Shown here piece after piece: positions 7,104 to 14,282 of a stretch of 36,193 bases of DNA. The stretch lies in NCBI RefSeq assembly GCF_021646685.1, contig NZ_JAKJHW010000015.1, positions 1 through 36,193 on the forward strand. The letters are read 5' to 3'. A program made the position numbers and the translations under genes. Origin of the DNA: Pseudalkalibacillus salsuginis. Its GTDB lineage: Bacteria > Bacillota > Bacilli > Bacillales > Fictibacillaceae. A model generated the notes under the pieces. The model made no database searches. It was not told where the DNA came from and was given only the letters and a program-made list of their open reading frames with translations. Every line of letters starts with the position of its first letter. Position 1 is the stretch's first letter.

Positions 7104-7919
7104 ATGAAAATAGCAAAGATCACAGTCCAGAAGAAAAACAAAAGCCGGTTCAATGTATTTATAGATCGCGGTAATGGAGAAGAATTCGGTTTCAGCATCG
7201 ACGAGGAAGTCTACATAAAGTCGGGTATCAGAAAGGGAATGGAGCTGACGAACGAAAACATCGAAGAGCTTCTGCTAGAAGACCAGTTCAGTAAGGGTTT
7301 GAATAGTGCGGTGCATTTCCTTTCATACCGAATGAGATCGATTCAGGAGGTCGATCAATACCTGTCGAAAAGGGAGATAGATCCTGTCACTAGAAAGGCG
7401 GTGATTGGACGGCTGCAAGAGATAGGGTACTTGAATGATCTTGATTTTGCGAAAATGTTCATCCGCAGTAAGATCGTGACTACAAAAAAGGGGCCAAAAG
7501 CGCTGAAACAAGAGCTTCATCAAAAAGGTGTAGACGGAAAAACCATTGAGGAAGCATTGATGGTTTACCCGCAGGATGAGCAAATTGAGGAAGCAACGAA
7601 TCTAGTCCAGAAAAAAGTGAAGCAATACAAAAAACTAAGCGAAAATGCGCTTAAGCAAAAGCTTGCTCAATTTTTACAGCAGAAGGGTTTTTCGTGGAGT
7701 GTAATTGAACAAGCCATTGAAAAAGCCTCTCTTGAAAAAGACGAAGAAGAGGAAAGAGAGGCGTTGGAACTGCAAGCCCAGAAAGCGCATCGGAAATACG
7801 GTAAATTCACTGGGTGGGAATACAAGCAAAAAATGAAACAGTCCCTTTATCGTAAAGGTTTTCCGATAGAAATGATCGAGGAATGGCTCGATGCTAACCA
7901 GAACTTCAACGATCAATAA
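7104..7919 (+). CDS. recX: Regulatory protein RecX
   Basis: RecX binds RecA filaments and modulates recombination and SOS induction. The 271-residue length is that of the longer Bacillus RecX, built from repeated three-helix modules. These are visible as LSYRMRSIQEVDQYL (about 72-86), IGYLNDLDFAKMFIRSKIV (about 107-125), the GPKALKQELHQKGV helix pair and the later QKLAQFLQQKGFSWSVIEQAI and KQSLYRKGFPIEMIEEWL units. The ATG at 7104 follows GAGGTGG. A possible -10 (TATGAT, 7073-7078) precedes it with a weak -35. Its last 14 bases overlap the convergent SDR gene. The neighbours yfhF and yfhH match the B. subtilis order. Confidence 0.92.
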   Translation: MKIAKITVQKKNKSRFNVFIDRGNGEEFGFSIDEEVYIKSGIRKGMELTNENIEELLLEDQFSKGLNSAVHFLSYRMRSIQEVDQYLSKREIDPVTRKAVIGRLQEIGYLNDLDFAKMFIRSKIVTTKKGPKALKQELHQKGVDGKTIEEALMVYPQDEQIEEATNLVQKKVKQYKKLSENALKQKLAQFLQQKGFSWSVIEQAIEKASLEKDEEEEREALELQAQKAHRKYGKFTGWEYKQKMKQSLYRKGFPIEMIEEWLDANQNFNDQ

Positions 7920-8577
7920 ACAGTTCCGCTTGTCCGGTGTTCTGTTCCACAATAAACTTGGCTACTTCGTCTGGGCTTTTAAGCCGTGAACGATCCTTGA
8001 TATGATCGGTTTCCTTCCAAAACGGGGTATCCATGCCGCCCATATAGACCGCGGTTACCTTGATGGCGGTTTCTTCAAGCTCTTTGATCAGACTCTCTGT
8101 AAATCCTCTGACAGCAAACTTGCTTGCGACATAGACGGATTCGTTTTTTTTGCCGCGCAATCCCGCTGTTGAAATGATATTAAGTATTTGGCCTTCACCT
8201 TGTTCCAGCAATACAGGAATGGCAGCACGCGTCATATTGATCGTCCCTTTGACATTTGTAGCCATGACTTGATCGATCTCTTCATTTGTGTAAGAGTTCA
8301 GAGGACCAAAGCAGCCTGTCCCTGCATTATTAATGAAGATGTCAATTTTCGCTGATTTTAAGAGCGACTGGATTGTGGTTTGGACTTCATTGTAGTCAGT
8401 GATATCACAAACGATGCTTGTTGCATTCCCGCCAGTTTGTTTAATGATATTTTCAACTTTTTCAAGTGTTTGGAATGTACGGCCGACAAGATAAACATGG
8501 CAGCCTTCAGTACTATAACGGAGAGCCAGACTTTTGCCAAGTCCTGTCCCTGCCCCGGTTATCAATACGCTTTTCAT
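7906..8577 (-). CDS. Short-chain dehydrogenase/reductase
   Basis: A 223-residue classical SDR. The cofactor motif TGAGTGLG is at about residues 7-14, NNAGTG at about 83-88, and the catalytic YVASK (Tyr/Lys) at about 149-153, with STAG just before it supplying the Ser. The substrate and cofactor preference cannot be read with confidence. The ATG at 8577 has AAGGAG eleven bases upstream; a GTG four codons further up almost touches the SD and is rejected. The 3' end overlaps recX on the other strand by 14 bases (tail to tail). I recall no SDR gene at this point in B. subtilis, so it may be a lineage-specific insertion. Confidence 0.85.
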   Translation of the reverse strand: MKSVLITGAGTGLGKSLALRYSTEGCHVYLVGRTFQTLEKVENIIKQTGGNATSIVCDITDYNEVQTTIQSLLKSAKIDIFINNAGTGCFGPLNSYTNEEIDQVMATNVKGTINMTRAAIPVLLEQGEGQILNIISTAGLRGKKNESVYVASKFAVRGFTESLIKELEETAIKVTAVYMGGMDTPFWKETDHIKDRSRLKSPDEVAKFIVEQNTGQAELFIDR

Positions 8578-8691
8578 GGTAAAAAACACTCCTTGGTATC
8601 GGTTTCTCCATTATGCTAGCATACCTTTTCCCAATGGCAAAATAAGGTCAAATGTTTTTATACTTTAGGATGAATACAGGAGGTTAGGTTA

Positions 8692-9006
8692 ATGGGTAAA
8701 TTATTCAGCGAGATGAGTGAATTTGAAATACATGAAGAAATCAGAAATCTGACAGAGAAAGCCCGGAAAGCGGAGCAACATGGCATTGTGAATGAAGTAG
8801 CTGTGTATGAACGAAAAATTGCCATGGCGAAAAGCTATCTGCTTGATCCATCAGATTATAAAAAAGGTAAAGTGTACGAGTTAGAAAATGACCCGGGAAG
8901 TACATTTGAAATTTCATATATGAATGGCGTTTTTGCCTGGGGGTATCGGAATGATAATAAAGAGCTTGAAGCATTTCCGATTTCAATGCTGAACAGTAGA
9001 GAGTAA
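8692..9006 (+). CDS. yfhH: YfhH family protein (DUF1811)
   Basis: A 104-residue protein. The N-terminal half is helical and charged (EFEIHEEIRNLTEKARKAEQ, then ERKIAMAKSYLLDP). The C-terminal half is a small beta domain (KKGKVYELENDPGSTFEISY, WGYRNDNKELEAFPISML). The pattern and length match the YfhH family, whose function is unknown. The ATG follows AGGAGG with eight bases. The position after recX and before sspK matches B. subtilis. No catalytic residues stand out. Confidence 0.85.
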   Translation: MGKLFSEMSEFEIHEEIRNLTEKARKAEQHGIVNEVAVYERKIAMAKSYLLDPSDYKKGKVYELENDPGSTFEISYMNGVFAWGYRNDNKELEAFPISMLNSRE

Positions 9007-9083
9007 AAAGGGTGACTCAAGCCGTGGCGGTCTGCCTTATTAATGGCTTCCGTCAAACAACGATGAGTCAACGCCTTTAAAAA
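9005..9083. terminator. Bidirectional terminator between yfhH and the ypzG-like gene
   Basis: TGACTC (9013-9018) pairs with GAGTCA (9065-9070), flanked by AAAAAGG and CCTTTAAAA. An inner AAGCC/GGCTT pair strengthens the stem. A-runs and T-runs on both sides suit termination of the two convergent genes. Confidence 0.5.
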
Positions 9084-9089
9084 AGCTTG

Positions 9090-9248
9090 TTAAGAGCGCT
9101 TACGTGTTTCCACTTTCAATACATGATTGTGTAAGCTTCGTTCAGTTTCACCGTTCACCTGATGGAAAGAGTGCTTTGGGTTAGCTCGAGGTGATTGGAA
9201 AGGATCTTCATAGGCAGGATGCAGCCTGTCACGGTTGTCTTTTGCCAT
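9090..9248 (-). CDS. YpzG-like small protein
   Basis: A 52-residue protein starting MAKDNRDRLHPAYEDPFQSP, with a central PRANPKHSFHQVNGETE segment and a basic tail ending VETRKRS. The RANPKH...QVNGET core fits my memory of the YpzG family of Bacillales, of unknown function and often near spore genes. The ATG at 9248 follows GGAGG with nine bases. It starts 33 bases after the sspK stop on the same strand, so the two probably share a transcript from the sigma-G-like promoter at 9455-9484. That would place it in the forespore (inference). Confidence 0.7.
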   Translation of the reverse strand: MAKDNRDRLHPAYEDPFQSPRANPKHSFHQVNGETERSLHNHVLKVETRKRS

Positions 9249-9281
9249 GAGTTGACACCTCCTCACATGGTAGCTCTAGCT

Positions 9282-9425
9282 TTAGGAACGATTGGATCGA
9301 CTCATCCGTTCTTGCGGTTGAATCTGGGTCTTGCCATCAGTTCGTTTAGAGGCATATTCTCCTTTTGCACGTGCTTCGCCATCAGGAGACATGGTATGAG
9401 GAAAGTTCTTTGCTTTATTGCGCAT
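9282..9425 (-). CDS. sspK: Small acid-soluble spore protein K (SspK)
   Basis: A 47-residue minor spore protein. Recognisable conserved pieces are the N-terminal MRNKAKNFP, the central GEARAKGEYASKRTDG and the final QPQERMSRS, matching SspK of B. subtilis. Such proteins are made in the forespore under sigma-G. The ATG at 9425 follows AAAGGAG with nine bases. The gene lies between yfhH and yfhJ, as in B. subtilis, and is followed by the YpzG-like gene. Confidence 0.9.
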   Translation of the reverse strand: MRNKAKNFPHTMSPDGEARAKGEYASKRTDGKTQIQPQERMSRSNRS

Positions 9426-9454
9426 TGGTGACACTCCTTTCTAAACGATATTTA

Positions 9455-9484
9455 TATTATGGGATAATCAACAGGTCAATATGT
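9455..9484 (-). promoter_or_regulatory. Candidate sigma-G promoter of sspK
   Basis: On the minus strand, ACATA (9484-9480) is followed after 18 bases by CATAATA (9461-9455). The second is a full match to the sigma-F/G -10 pattern CATnnTA; the first differs by one base from GnATA. It lies 30 bases upstream of the sspK start. Confidence 0.45.
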
Positions 9485-9519
9485 CGGGGAATTATTTACA
9501 TGGAAACGAGGAAATCACA

Positions 9520-9783
9520 ATGGAAGAAATCTTTCATGATCTAGCTGAACAATTAAGGAGAAAAAATCCGCATCTGACTTATGAAGAAGCGCGAAGCTGG
9601 GTAGAGGCTTTATGGGAAGACTTCGAATCGACCAGGGCACGTGCAGGCCGGAGTTATGAAGGCCAGCAAGTGACTGAGCGGATCGTCCGTGAATGGATCA
9701 CACGATTTGGAGGTAAACTCCATGAATATTTCAGTGCCAATCCCAAGTTCCAGCACTTGTTGAAAAAAAGTCCGAAGCATTGA
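9520..9783 (+). CDS. yfhJ: YfhJ, WVELL family protein
   Basis: An 87-residue acidic/basic mixed protein. The family signature, normally WVELLWEDFE, appears as WVEALWEDFEST at about residues 27-38, followed by GRSYEGQQVTERIVREWI and GGKLHEYF. This is the WVELL family named for YfhJ; function unknown. The frame opens earlier at 9481, but ATG 9520 has GAGG at the right distance and matches the family N-terminus (MEEIFHDLAEQL). It is divergent from sspK, as in B. subtilis. A 21-bp tandem repeat begins 19 bases after its stop. Confidence 0.88.
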   Translation: MEEIFHDLAEQLRRKNPHLTYEEARSWVEALWEDFESTRARAGRSYEGQQVTERIVREWITRFGGKLHEYFSANPKFQHLLKKSPKH

Positions 9784-9801
9784 CCTTGAATGGGCCGAAT
9801 G

Positions 9802-9895
9802 ATATATCGGTGCTGATCGAAAATATATCGGTGCAAATCAGAGATATATCGGTGCTGATCGAAAATATATCGGTGCAAATCAGAAATATATCGTT
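9802..9895. repeat. 21-bp tandem repeat, about 4.5 copies
   Basis: ATATATCGGTGC starts at 9802, 9823, 9844 and 9865, and a truncated ATATATCG at 9886, giving an exact 21-bp period. Alternating linkers (TGATCGAAA and AAATCAGAG types) make a 42-bp higher-order unit repeated twice. CTGAT and ATCAG in successive linkers are complementary. The array lies between yfhJ and the bidirectional terminator at 9911. The minus-strand frame it creates (HRYIFDQ repeats) has no other support. Confidence 0.9.
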
Positions 9896-9910
9896 AATTT
9901 TCATCAAACA

Positions 9911-9953
9911 AAAAGGCTGATTCCAGATTCTCGATGATCGGAACAGCCTTTTA
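9911..9953. terminator. Bidirectional terminator between yfhJ and yfhP
   Basis: AAAAGGCTG (9911-9919) with TTCC pairs with GGAACAGCCTTTT (9941-9953). A-run on the left and T-run on the right fit both convergent genes. Confidence 0.7.
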
Positions 9954-9964
9954 TTATTTACACA

Positions 9965-10954
9965 TTAATTGGTAGTAGCAACATCCAGTTTACGCCGCAA
10001 TGTTTTCTCACTGTAGACCCAGCCTGTAAAAGAACTGGTGATGTTGAGCTCTTCATCCAATTTTACGACAGCTACGAACGGATAATGGCCTTTAGATCGG
10101 TATCTTAAATCGATGAACCGGACTTCATACCCATTTTCCTCTTTATCCTCTTCAACTTCCCATCGGTAGACAGGCGAGAAGGACAGGAATGCAGCCAGGT
10201 TCGAATCCTTGACTGCTTCATCTACGATCGGATTTTTCGGAACCGGTTTACGCTCGTATTCATCGTGGATTGTTAGCTTGTCATTTTTCACTTCTATGAC
10301 ATGGAAATGCCCGGGACTCATGACGGCTACGTGTTTTTGACCCCATCTTATCGTTGGACACACGATAACCTTCGTCGCATCTGGTACTTCCTTTTTGACC
10401 ATCTTTATCGTTTGCCTTTTTGAGAGGTAACGCCAAATATAATATCCTATCAGCACGATATAAATCGTCAAAAATGTGTAACCAGGGTTAAACCCTTGGT
10501 ACCAAAGGATGAACCCGACGATATGCGCAAAAAATATGAAAGGATCGAATATATTGATCATCCCATGTGCAATCCACTTTTTAGAAAAGGGATGCAGAGC
10601 CTGGGTACCGTATGAATTGAAAATATCAACGAAAACATGCAGGAATACAGATAAGAAAGTCCATAACCATACATGCAGCATGTTCGCACCCGGAAAAAAC
10701 ATTTCAAGACATCCTACAATCAACAGCGGCCAGAACACTACTGCCGGTATTGAATGCGTAATGCCACGGTGGTTTCTTAAATAGACTGCATTACTTTTCA
10801 GTTTCAATATCGTATCAAAATCGGGGGCGTTTGACCCAATGATTGTCCCCATCAAAACAACCTGTGTTGTGAGGGGATCCTGCGCGATGACTGGATCTAA
10901 GGTGGCGAGTCCACCCAGCCCGATACCCATAACGATATGTGTACCTGTATCCAT
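9965..10954 (-). CDS. yfhP: YfhP, membrane-bound metal-dependent hydrolase family (DUF457/YdjM-like)
   Basis: A 329-residue protein. The N-terminal half has four to five hydrophobic segments and the acidic/His motifs of the YdjM/YfhP group: PDFDT (44-48), NHRGITHS (61-68) and HVFVDIFNSYG (106-116). A soluble C-terminal part from about 185 carries beta strands. The family is predicted to be a membrane metal-dependent hydrolase; substrate unknown. In B. subtilis yfhP is next to mutY, as here (divergent, 293-base gap containing a decayed repeat). The ATG at 10954 is weakly served: the clearest SD-like bases upstream are GAGGAGG about 11 bases away. Confidence 0.85.
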   Translation of the reverse strand: MDTGTHIVMGIGLGGLATLDPVIAQDPLTTQVVLMGTIIGSNAPDFDTILKLKSNAVYLRNHRGITHSIPAVVFWPLLIVGCLEMFFPGANMLHVWLWTFLSVFLHVFVDIFNSYGTQALHPFSKKWIAHGMINIFDPFIFFAHIVGFILWYQGFNPGYTFLTIYIVLIGYYIWRYLSKRQTIKMVKKEVPDATKVIVCPTIRWGQKHVAVMSPGHFHVIEVKNDKLTIHDEYERKPVPKNPIVDEAVKDSNLAAFLSFSPVYRWEVEEDKEENGYEVRFIDLRYRSKGHYPFVAVVKLDEELNITSSFTGWVYSEKTLRRKLDVATTN

Positions 10955-11039
10955 TCTTTTAATGAAGCCTCCTCAGAAAAACAATTTTACAAACGGGTTC
11001 AGTTTGCCCTTAGTGTATCCAAAAATTCAAGTTCAAGTG

Positions 11040-11142
11040 ATATCCAGCTCAATCGCCCATCCACTTGGACCACTTCAGACCTCCTGAGGTAGCCTGGATC
11101 ATCCTGTGACCTTCGTAGTTAAGCAGGCCCTTGCGCTTGTCT
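11040..11142. repeat. Dispersed long-hairpin repeat, decayed copy 1
   Basis: The ends match the copies at 14017 and 34048: left TCCAGCTC...CCACTTGGACCACTTCAG...CCTCCTG, right TGTGACCTTCGTAGTTAAGCAGG then CTTGCGCTTGTCTT. The middle ~60 bases present in the other copies are missing. It lies in the divergent gap between yfhP and mutY. Nothing else is evident in this gap apart from TATACT at 11222-11227, a possible mutY -10. Confidence 0.65.
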
Positions 11143-11247
11143 TTAAATCATTTTATCATCCTCAGTAGTTTATAGTATAGTTTAGGACATGATGGTGTTT
11201 CTTTCTGCCTACATATTTCAATATACTATCATGATGGAGGTTTAAAG

Positions 11248-12345
11248 TTGCCTATAAAATCAAATGACGATTTTGAAATAACATTAGATATAGATGCTTT
11301 CCAAACTGATTTACTCTCCTGGTATGAAGCTGATCATAGGGACCTGCCTTGGAGAAGGGATCAGGATCCATATAAAATCTGGGTCTCTGAAATCATGCTT
11401 CAGCAAACACGTGTAGATACGGTCATCCCTTATTTCAAACGGTTCATGGAATTATTTCCAACTGTCACAGCACTAGCGAATGCAGATGAAGAAAAAGTAC
11501 TGAAGGCCTGGGAAGGGTTAGGTTATTACTCCCGTGCCCGGAATCTTCAAGCTGCAGTCCGCGAAGTCGAAGAGAAATATCAAGGGATTGTCCCGGATCG
11601 CCCGAAAGAGATCCAAGCTTTAAAAGGTGTCGGTCCATATACAGCTGGAGCAATTGCAAGCATTGCATTCGGCCTTCCAGAGCCAGCGGTCGACGGCAAT
11701 GTCATGCGTGTCCTCTCAAGGATTTTATTGATCGATGAAGATATCGCCAAGCCTCAAACACGCAAAGTTTTTGAAGAGGCTGTACGTATCCTTATTTCTA
11801 AAGAAAATCCATCTCATTTCAACCAGGGTTTGATGGAACTGGGTGCTACCATTTGTACACCGAAAAATCCCTCATGTATGCTCTGTCCTGTGCAATCCTA
11901 TTGTAAAGCTTTCGATGAAGGTTTGCAGGCTGAGCTTCCTGTCAAAAAGAAAAAGCTTAAAAATAAAACGTTAAAGATCGCCGTTGCTTTACTTGAAAAT
12001 CAACAAGGCGAAACGATCATTGAAAAAAGGCCAGAAAAAGGATTGCTTGCGAACCTATGGCAATTTCCAAACCATGAAACAGTAGACGGAAATACGTTTC
12101 CCCAAAAAGAACAGCTAAAGGTTCACTTAGAGGAAAAATACCCTATTCAAGCTGATCTAAACGACCGGGTACTCGAATTCCAACATATCTTCTCCCATTT
12201 AACATGGAAAATCACTGTTTATTCCGGGAAGTTTACCGCAAACGAATCACTAGATGAAGGGATGCTCGTCTCTAAAGAACAGCTGGAGTTATATCCCTTA
12301 CCTGTACCTCATCAAAAAATAGCTGCACTATGGAAAGGAGAATGA
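11248..12345 (+). CDS. mutY: A/G-specific adenine glycosylase MutY
   Basis: MutY removes adenine mispaired with 8-oxoguanine. The 365-residue protein shows the N-terminal HRDLPWR (30-36), the catalytic Glu48 in [10 protein letters not shown], the helix-hairpin-helix [12 protein letters not shown] (125-136) and Asp149 in AVDGNVMRV. The 4Fe-4S set is C-x6-C-x2-C-x5-C (Cys203, 210, 213, 219). A C-terminal NUDIX-like domain (about 230-360) for 8-oxoG recognition includes [10 protein letters not shown]. The start is TTG at 11248, seven bases after GGAGG; no ATG gives a better start. It is followed after three bases by an SDR gene, so they are probably co-transcribed. Confidence 0.94.
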   Translation: MPIKSNDDFEITLDIDAFQTDLLSWYEADHRDLPWRRDQDPYKIWVSEIMLQQTRVDTVIPYFKRFMELFPTVTALANADEEKVLKAWEGLGYYSRARNLQAAVREVEEKYQGIVPDRPKEIQALKGVGPYTAGAIASIAFGLPEPAVDGNVMRVLSRILLIDEDIAKPQTRKVFEEAVRILISKENPSHFNQGLMELGATICTPKNPSCMLCPVQSYCKAFDEGLQAELPVKKKKLKNKTLKIAVALLENQQGETIIEKRPEKGLLANLWQFPNHETVDGNTFPQKEQLKVHLEEKYPIQADLNDRVLEFQHIFSHLTWKITVYSGKFTANESLDEGMLVSKEQLELYPLPVPHQKIAALWKGE

Positions 12346-12348
12346 TTA

Positions 12349-13107
12349 GTGAACTTGAATCTTGAAGGTAAATCAGCCCTTGTAACAGGCGGTTCGAGAG
12401 GGATCGGAAAAGCAATAGCTGAAGTTTTATTGACAGAAGGTGTAAGGGTTGGAATTTGTGCCAGGGGAAAAGAGGATCTGGAAAAAGTGAAACAAGAACT
12501 AGGAGGTATTTCAATTTACCAGGGAGACTTGACCGATGAGAGTATGAGGGAAAAAATATTCGAAGACTTCATCGCTGACCATGGATCGATTGATATCCTG
12601 GTAAATAATGCAGGCGGAAGTAATGGCGGGAGCATTGGGGAAACAACCGTCGATCAATTCAGAGACGCAATGGAGTTGAATTTTCATTCTGCTGTCCATT
12701 TCAGTAAGCTCGCCTTACAAAGAATGAAGGAACGTAACCTGGGATCGATCATCAATATCTCAAGCATTTACGGTCGGGAATCAGGGGGAAAACCGACCTA
12801 TAACAGTTCAAAAGCGGCTTTGATCAGTTTTACAAAGGCATTAGCAGATGAGGTGATCCCATATGGCATCCGGGTAAACGGTATTGCACCAGGAGCCATT
12901 CTTCATCCGTCCGGAAACTGGCAAAAAAGACTGGGTGAAAACCCAGAGAAAATCAATAAATTTGTAGAGAATGAAATTCCTGGAGGCCGTTTTGGGAAGG
13001 TCGAAGAAATCGCGGATGTTGTCGCCTTTTTAGCATCTGAACGGGCAAGCTGGGTCATAGGGGCGACCCTTAACGTCGATGGCGGACAATCTTATTCAAA
13101 TAGTTGA
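12349..13107 (+). CDS. SDR family oxidoreductase (3-oxoacyl-ACP reductase-like)
   Basis: A 252-residue classical SDR with TGGSRGIG (13-20), NNAG (86-89), the catalytic Ser in NISS (138/139) and YNSSK (Tyr151, Lys155). The typical C-terminal GATLNVDGG follows. The pattern resembles FabG-type reductases and glucose dehydrogenases; substrate uncertain. B. subtilis carries fabL, an enoyl-ACP reductase, near this position. The present protein has the ordinary YxxxK spacing rather than the wider Tyr-Lys spacing of FabL, so I do not call it FabL. The start is GTG, with AAAGGAG eight bases upstream inside the mutY tail. Operon with mutY is likely. Confidence 0.85.
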   Translation: MNLNLEGKSALVTGGSRGIGKAIAEVLLTEGVRVGICARGKEDLEKVKQELGGISIYQGDLTDESMREKIFEDFIADHGSIDILVNNAGGSNGGSIGETTVDQFRDAMELNFHSAVHFSKLALQRMKERNLGSIINISSIYGRESGGKPTYNSSKAALISFTKALADEVIPYGIRVNGIAPGAILHPSGNWQKRLGENPEKINKFVENEIPGGRFGKVEEIADVVAFLASERASWVIGATLNVDGGQSYSNS

Positions 13108-13201
13108 ATTATACAACTTGAAGGAGTGCAGAACCCTTCGATTACAGTCGTTTGACCGATAGAGGCTCTATTTTGACCGTAAAAACCCACTTTTCAACAA
13201 A

Positions 13202-13231
13202 ACGGCTGTCTCCTCAAAAGATGACAGCCGT
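13202..13231. terminator. Terminator between the SDR gene and yfhS
   Basis: ACGGCTGTC (13202-13210) pairs perfectly with GACAGCCGT (13223-13231) across a 12-nt loop. TTTTG follows on the minus strand and TTTG on plus. It serves convergent genes. Confidence 0.7.
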
Positions 13232-13239
13232 TTGTCCCT

Positions 13240-13464
13240 TTATTCGTAATTCGGGCGTGTCCCATGGCTCCAGTCCGCTTCATCCCGGTGCAAGCCGCCA
13301 CGTCTTTCGATTTCTTCAATGATATCTTGATGGATTGAAGTCCCTTCACTGTTCAAGTAAGGAGTCATTTGCTGTAACGAATGATGGAAAAACGCCAATT
13401 CTTTATCAGTCCATTCCTCGGTCGACAGTGTTGTCAATTCCGTCATATCCCTGCCTACATACAT
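13240..13464 (-). CDS. yfhS: YfhS family small protein
   Basis: A 74-residue protein, MYVGRDMTELTTLSTEEWTD..., with the segments ELAFFHHSLQQMTPYLN and IIEEIERRGGL. The length and the GRDMTEL N-terminus match my memory of B. subtilis YfhS, which lies at the same place between mutY and sspE. Function unknown, although yfhS is a reported sporulation-time gene in B. subtilis. The ATG at 13464 follows AAGGAGG with seven bases; the upstream in-frame GTG is out of SD range. It is divergent from sspE. Confidence 0.75.
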   Translation of the reverse strand: MYVGRDMTELTTLSTEEWTDKELAFFHHSLQQMTPYLNSEGTSIHQDIIEEIERRGGLHRDEADWSHGTRPNYE

Positions 13465-13541
13465 GATTTTTCCTCCTTGTACCATAGCTTTAATGTACGT
13501 TTACCCTGTACGTATTGAATTTAATCTTTCCTTCACTTCTC

Positions 13542-13570
13542 GAATTATGTATGGTAAATGGTACATCCTG
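13542..13570 (+). promoter_or_regulatory. Candidate sigma-G promoter of sspE
   Basis: GAATT (13542-13546), then 17 bases, then CATCCTG (13564-13570). Each differs by one base from the sigma-G patterns (GnATR and CATnnTA). It lies 58 bases before the sspE start. Known sigma-G control of sspE is the main reason to propose it. Confidence 0.35.
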
Positions 13571-13628
13571 AATTGCCGGATAACACACCCCTGTGATGGT
13601 TAAATTAACTCATGTGGAGGTGAGACTC

Positions 13629-13970
13629 ATGGCAAAACAACAAAAGCCAGGACAACAAACACAAGCTGGAACAAACATTCAGCATGTGAAACAACAAAAC
13701 GCTCAACAACAAGCTGGACAACAACAAGCTGGCCAATTCGCTGCTGAATTCGGTAGTGAGAAGACTAACGCTCAAGAAGTTCGTCGTCAGAACCAGCAAG
13801 CTCAACAAAAAGCTGGTCAACAGCAAGGTGCTCAGCAACAAGCTGGACAACAACAGGCTGGCCAATTCGCTGCTGAATTCGGTAGTGAGAAGACTAACCC
13901 TCAAGAAGTTCGTCGTCAAAACCAGCAGGCTCAACAAAGAGCTCAACAGCAACAACAGCGTAACAAATAG
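13629..13970 (+). CDS. sspE: Gamma-type small acid-soluble spore protein SspE
   Basis: Gamma-type SASP is a forespore amino-acid reserve degraded by the GPR protease at germination. The 113-residue protein is about one third Gln. It carries two near-identical 43-residue-offset repeats, each with AGQFAAEFGSEKTN (GPR-type site at about residues 39-44 and 82-87), followed by QEVRRQNQQAQQ. The start is ATG 13629, eight bases after GGAGG; an upstream in-frame extension lacks support. It sits between yfhS and the ygaC-ygaD block, as in B. subtilis, and is followed by its own terminator. Confidence 0.95.
   Translation: MAKQQKPGQQTQAGTNIQHVKQQNAQQQAGQQQAGQFAAEFGSEKTNAQEVRRQNQQAQQKAGQQQGAQQQAGQQQAGQFAAEFGSEKTNPQEVRRQNQQAQQRAQQQQQRNK
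13701..13937 (+). repeat. Internal direct repeat of sspE (129-bp offset)
   Basis: About 108 bases at 13701-13808 recur at 13830-13937 with very few substitutions, giving the two GPR-site modules. Between them lies a short Lys/Gly/Gln spacer. Silent differences are few, suggesting recent duplication or gene conversion. Confidence 0.85.
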
Positions 13971-13981
13971 TTATCTTCCAC

Positions 13982-14014
13982 AAAGCACTCTCGACATTGT
14001 CGGGGGTGCTTTTC
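13982..14014 (+). terminator. Terminator after sspE
   Basis: AAAGCAC (13982-13988) pairs with GTGCTTTT (14006-14013), with inner CGACA/TGTCG pairing. Confidence 0.75.
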
Positions 14015-14016
14015 CA

Positions 14017-14176
14017 CGACCAACCACTTGGATCACTTCAGGGCACTCCTTCGGCGGTCGACACATTGAAGTACTATTTAAGAAGTTACCCACGCAGAAC
14101 CGAACTTTGTTTGGTTCGAGCCTCCTCGTCGGACTTCCAGTGACCTTCTGGTTAACCAGGGCGTTTGCGCTTTTCT
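14017..14176. repeat. Dispersed long-hairpin repeat, copy 2
   Basis: This ~160-base element shares long identical runs with 34048-34201, including GGCGGTCGACACATTGA, ACCCACGCAGAACCGAAC, TTTGTTTGGTTCGAGC and TCCTCGTCGGACTTCCAG. The centre forms a GAACC/GGTTC hairpin, and the outer arms (CCAACCACTTGGATCACTTC and CCAGTGACCTTCTGGTTAACC) are roughly complementary. The right end is GCGTTTGCGCTTTTCTT. It lies between the sspE terminator and the SRAP gene promoter. No frame within it looks coding. Confidence 0.85.
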
Positions 14177-14203
14177 TGTTAGCTTAGCGCCGCGCAAATG
14201 ATT

Positions 14204-14232
14204 TTGTGTTACCATGCTTTCTTTATTATGAT
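14204..14232 (+). promoter_or_regulatory. Sigma-A-like promoter of the SRAP gene
   Basis: TTGTGT (14204-14209), a 17-base spacer, TATGAT (14227-14232). It lies 50 bases before the start codon. Confidence 0.5.
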
Positions 14233-14282
14233 TAAAGAACCACAACGTCAGGCTAAAATGAAATAAGAAAGGGTGAGCTCCA

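Noticed and set aside
9654-9878. Minus-strand frame with HRYIFDQ repeats as a repeat protein
   Set aside because: It is created by translating the 21-bp tandem repeat, overlaps yfhJ antisense and has no ribosome binding site.
9802-9895. CRISPR array
   Set aside because: Repeats are contiguous with 9-bp near-identical linkers rather than unique ~30-bp spacers, and no cas genes are present.
13605-13955. 116-codon Leu/Ser-rich minus-strand frame
   Set aside because: Exact antisense of the repetitive, Gln-rich sspE; composition is explained by the sspE codons.
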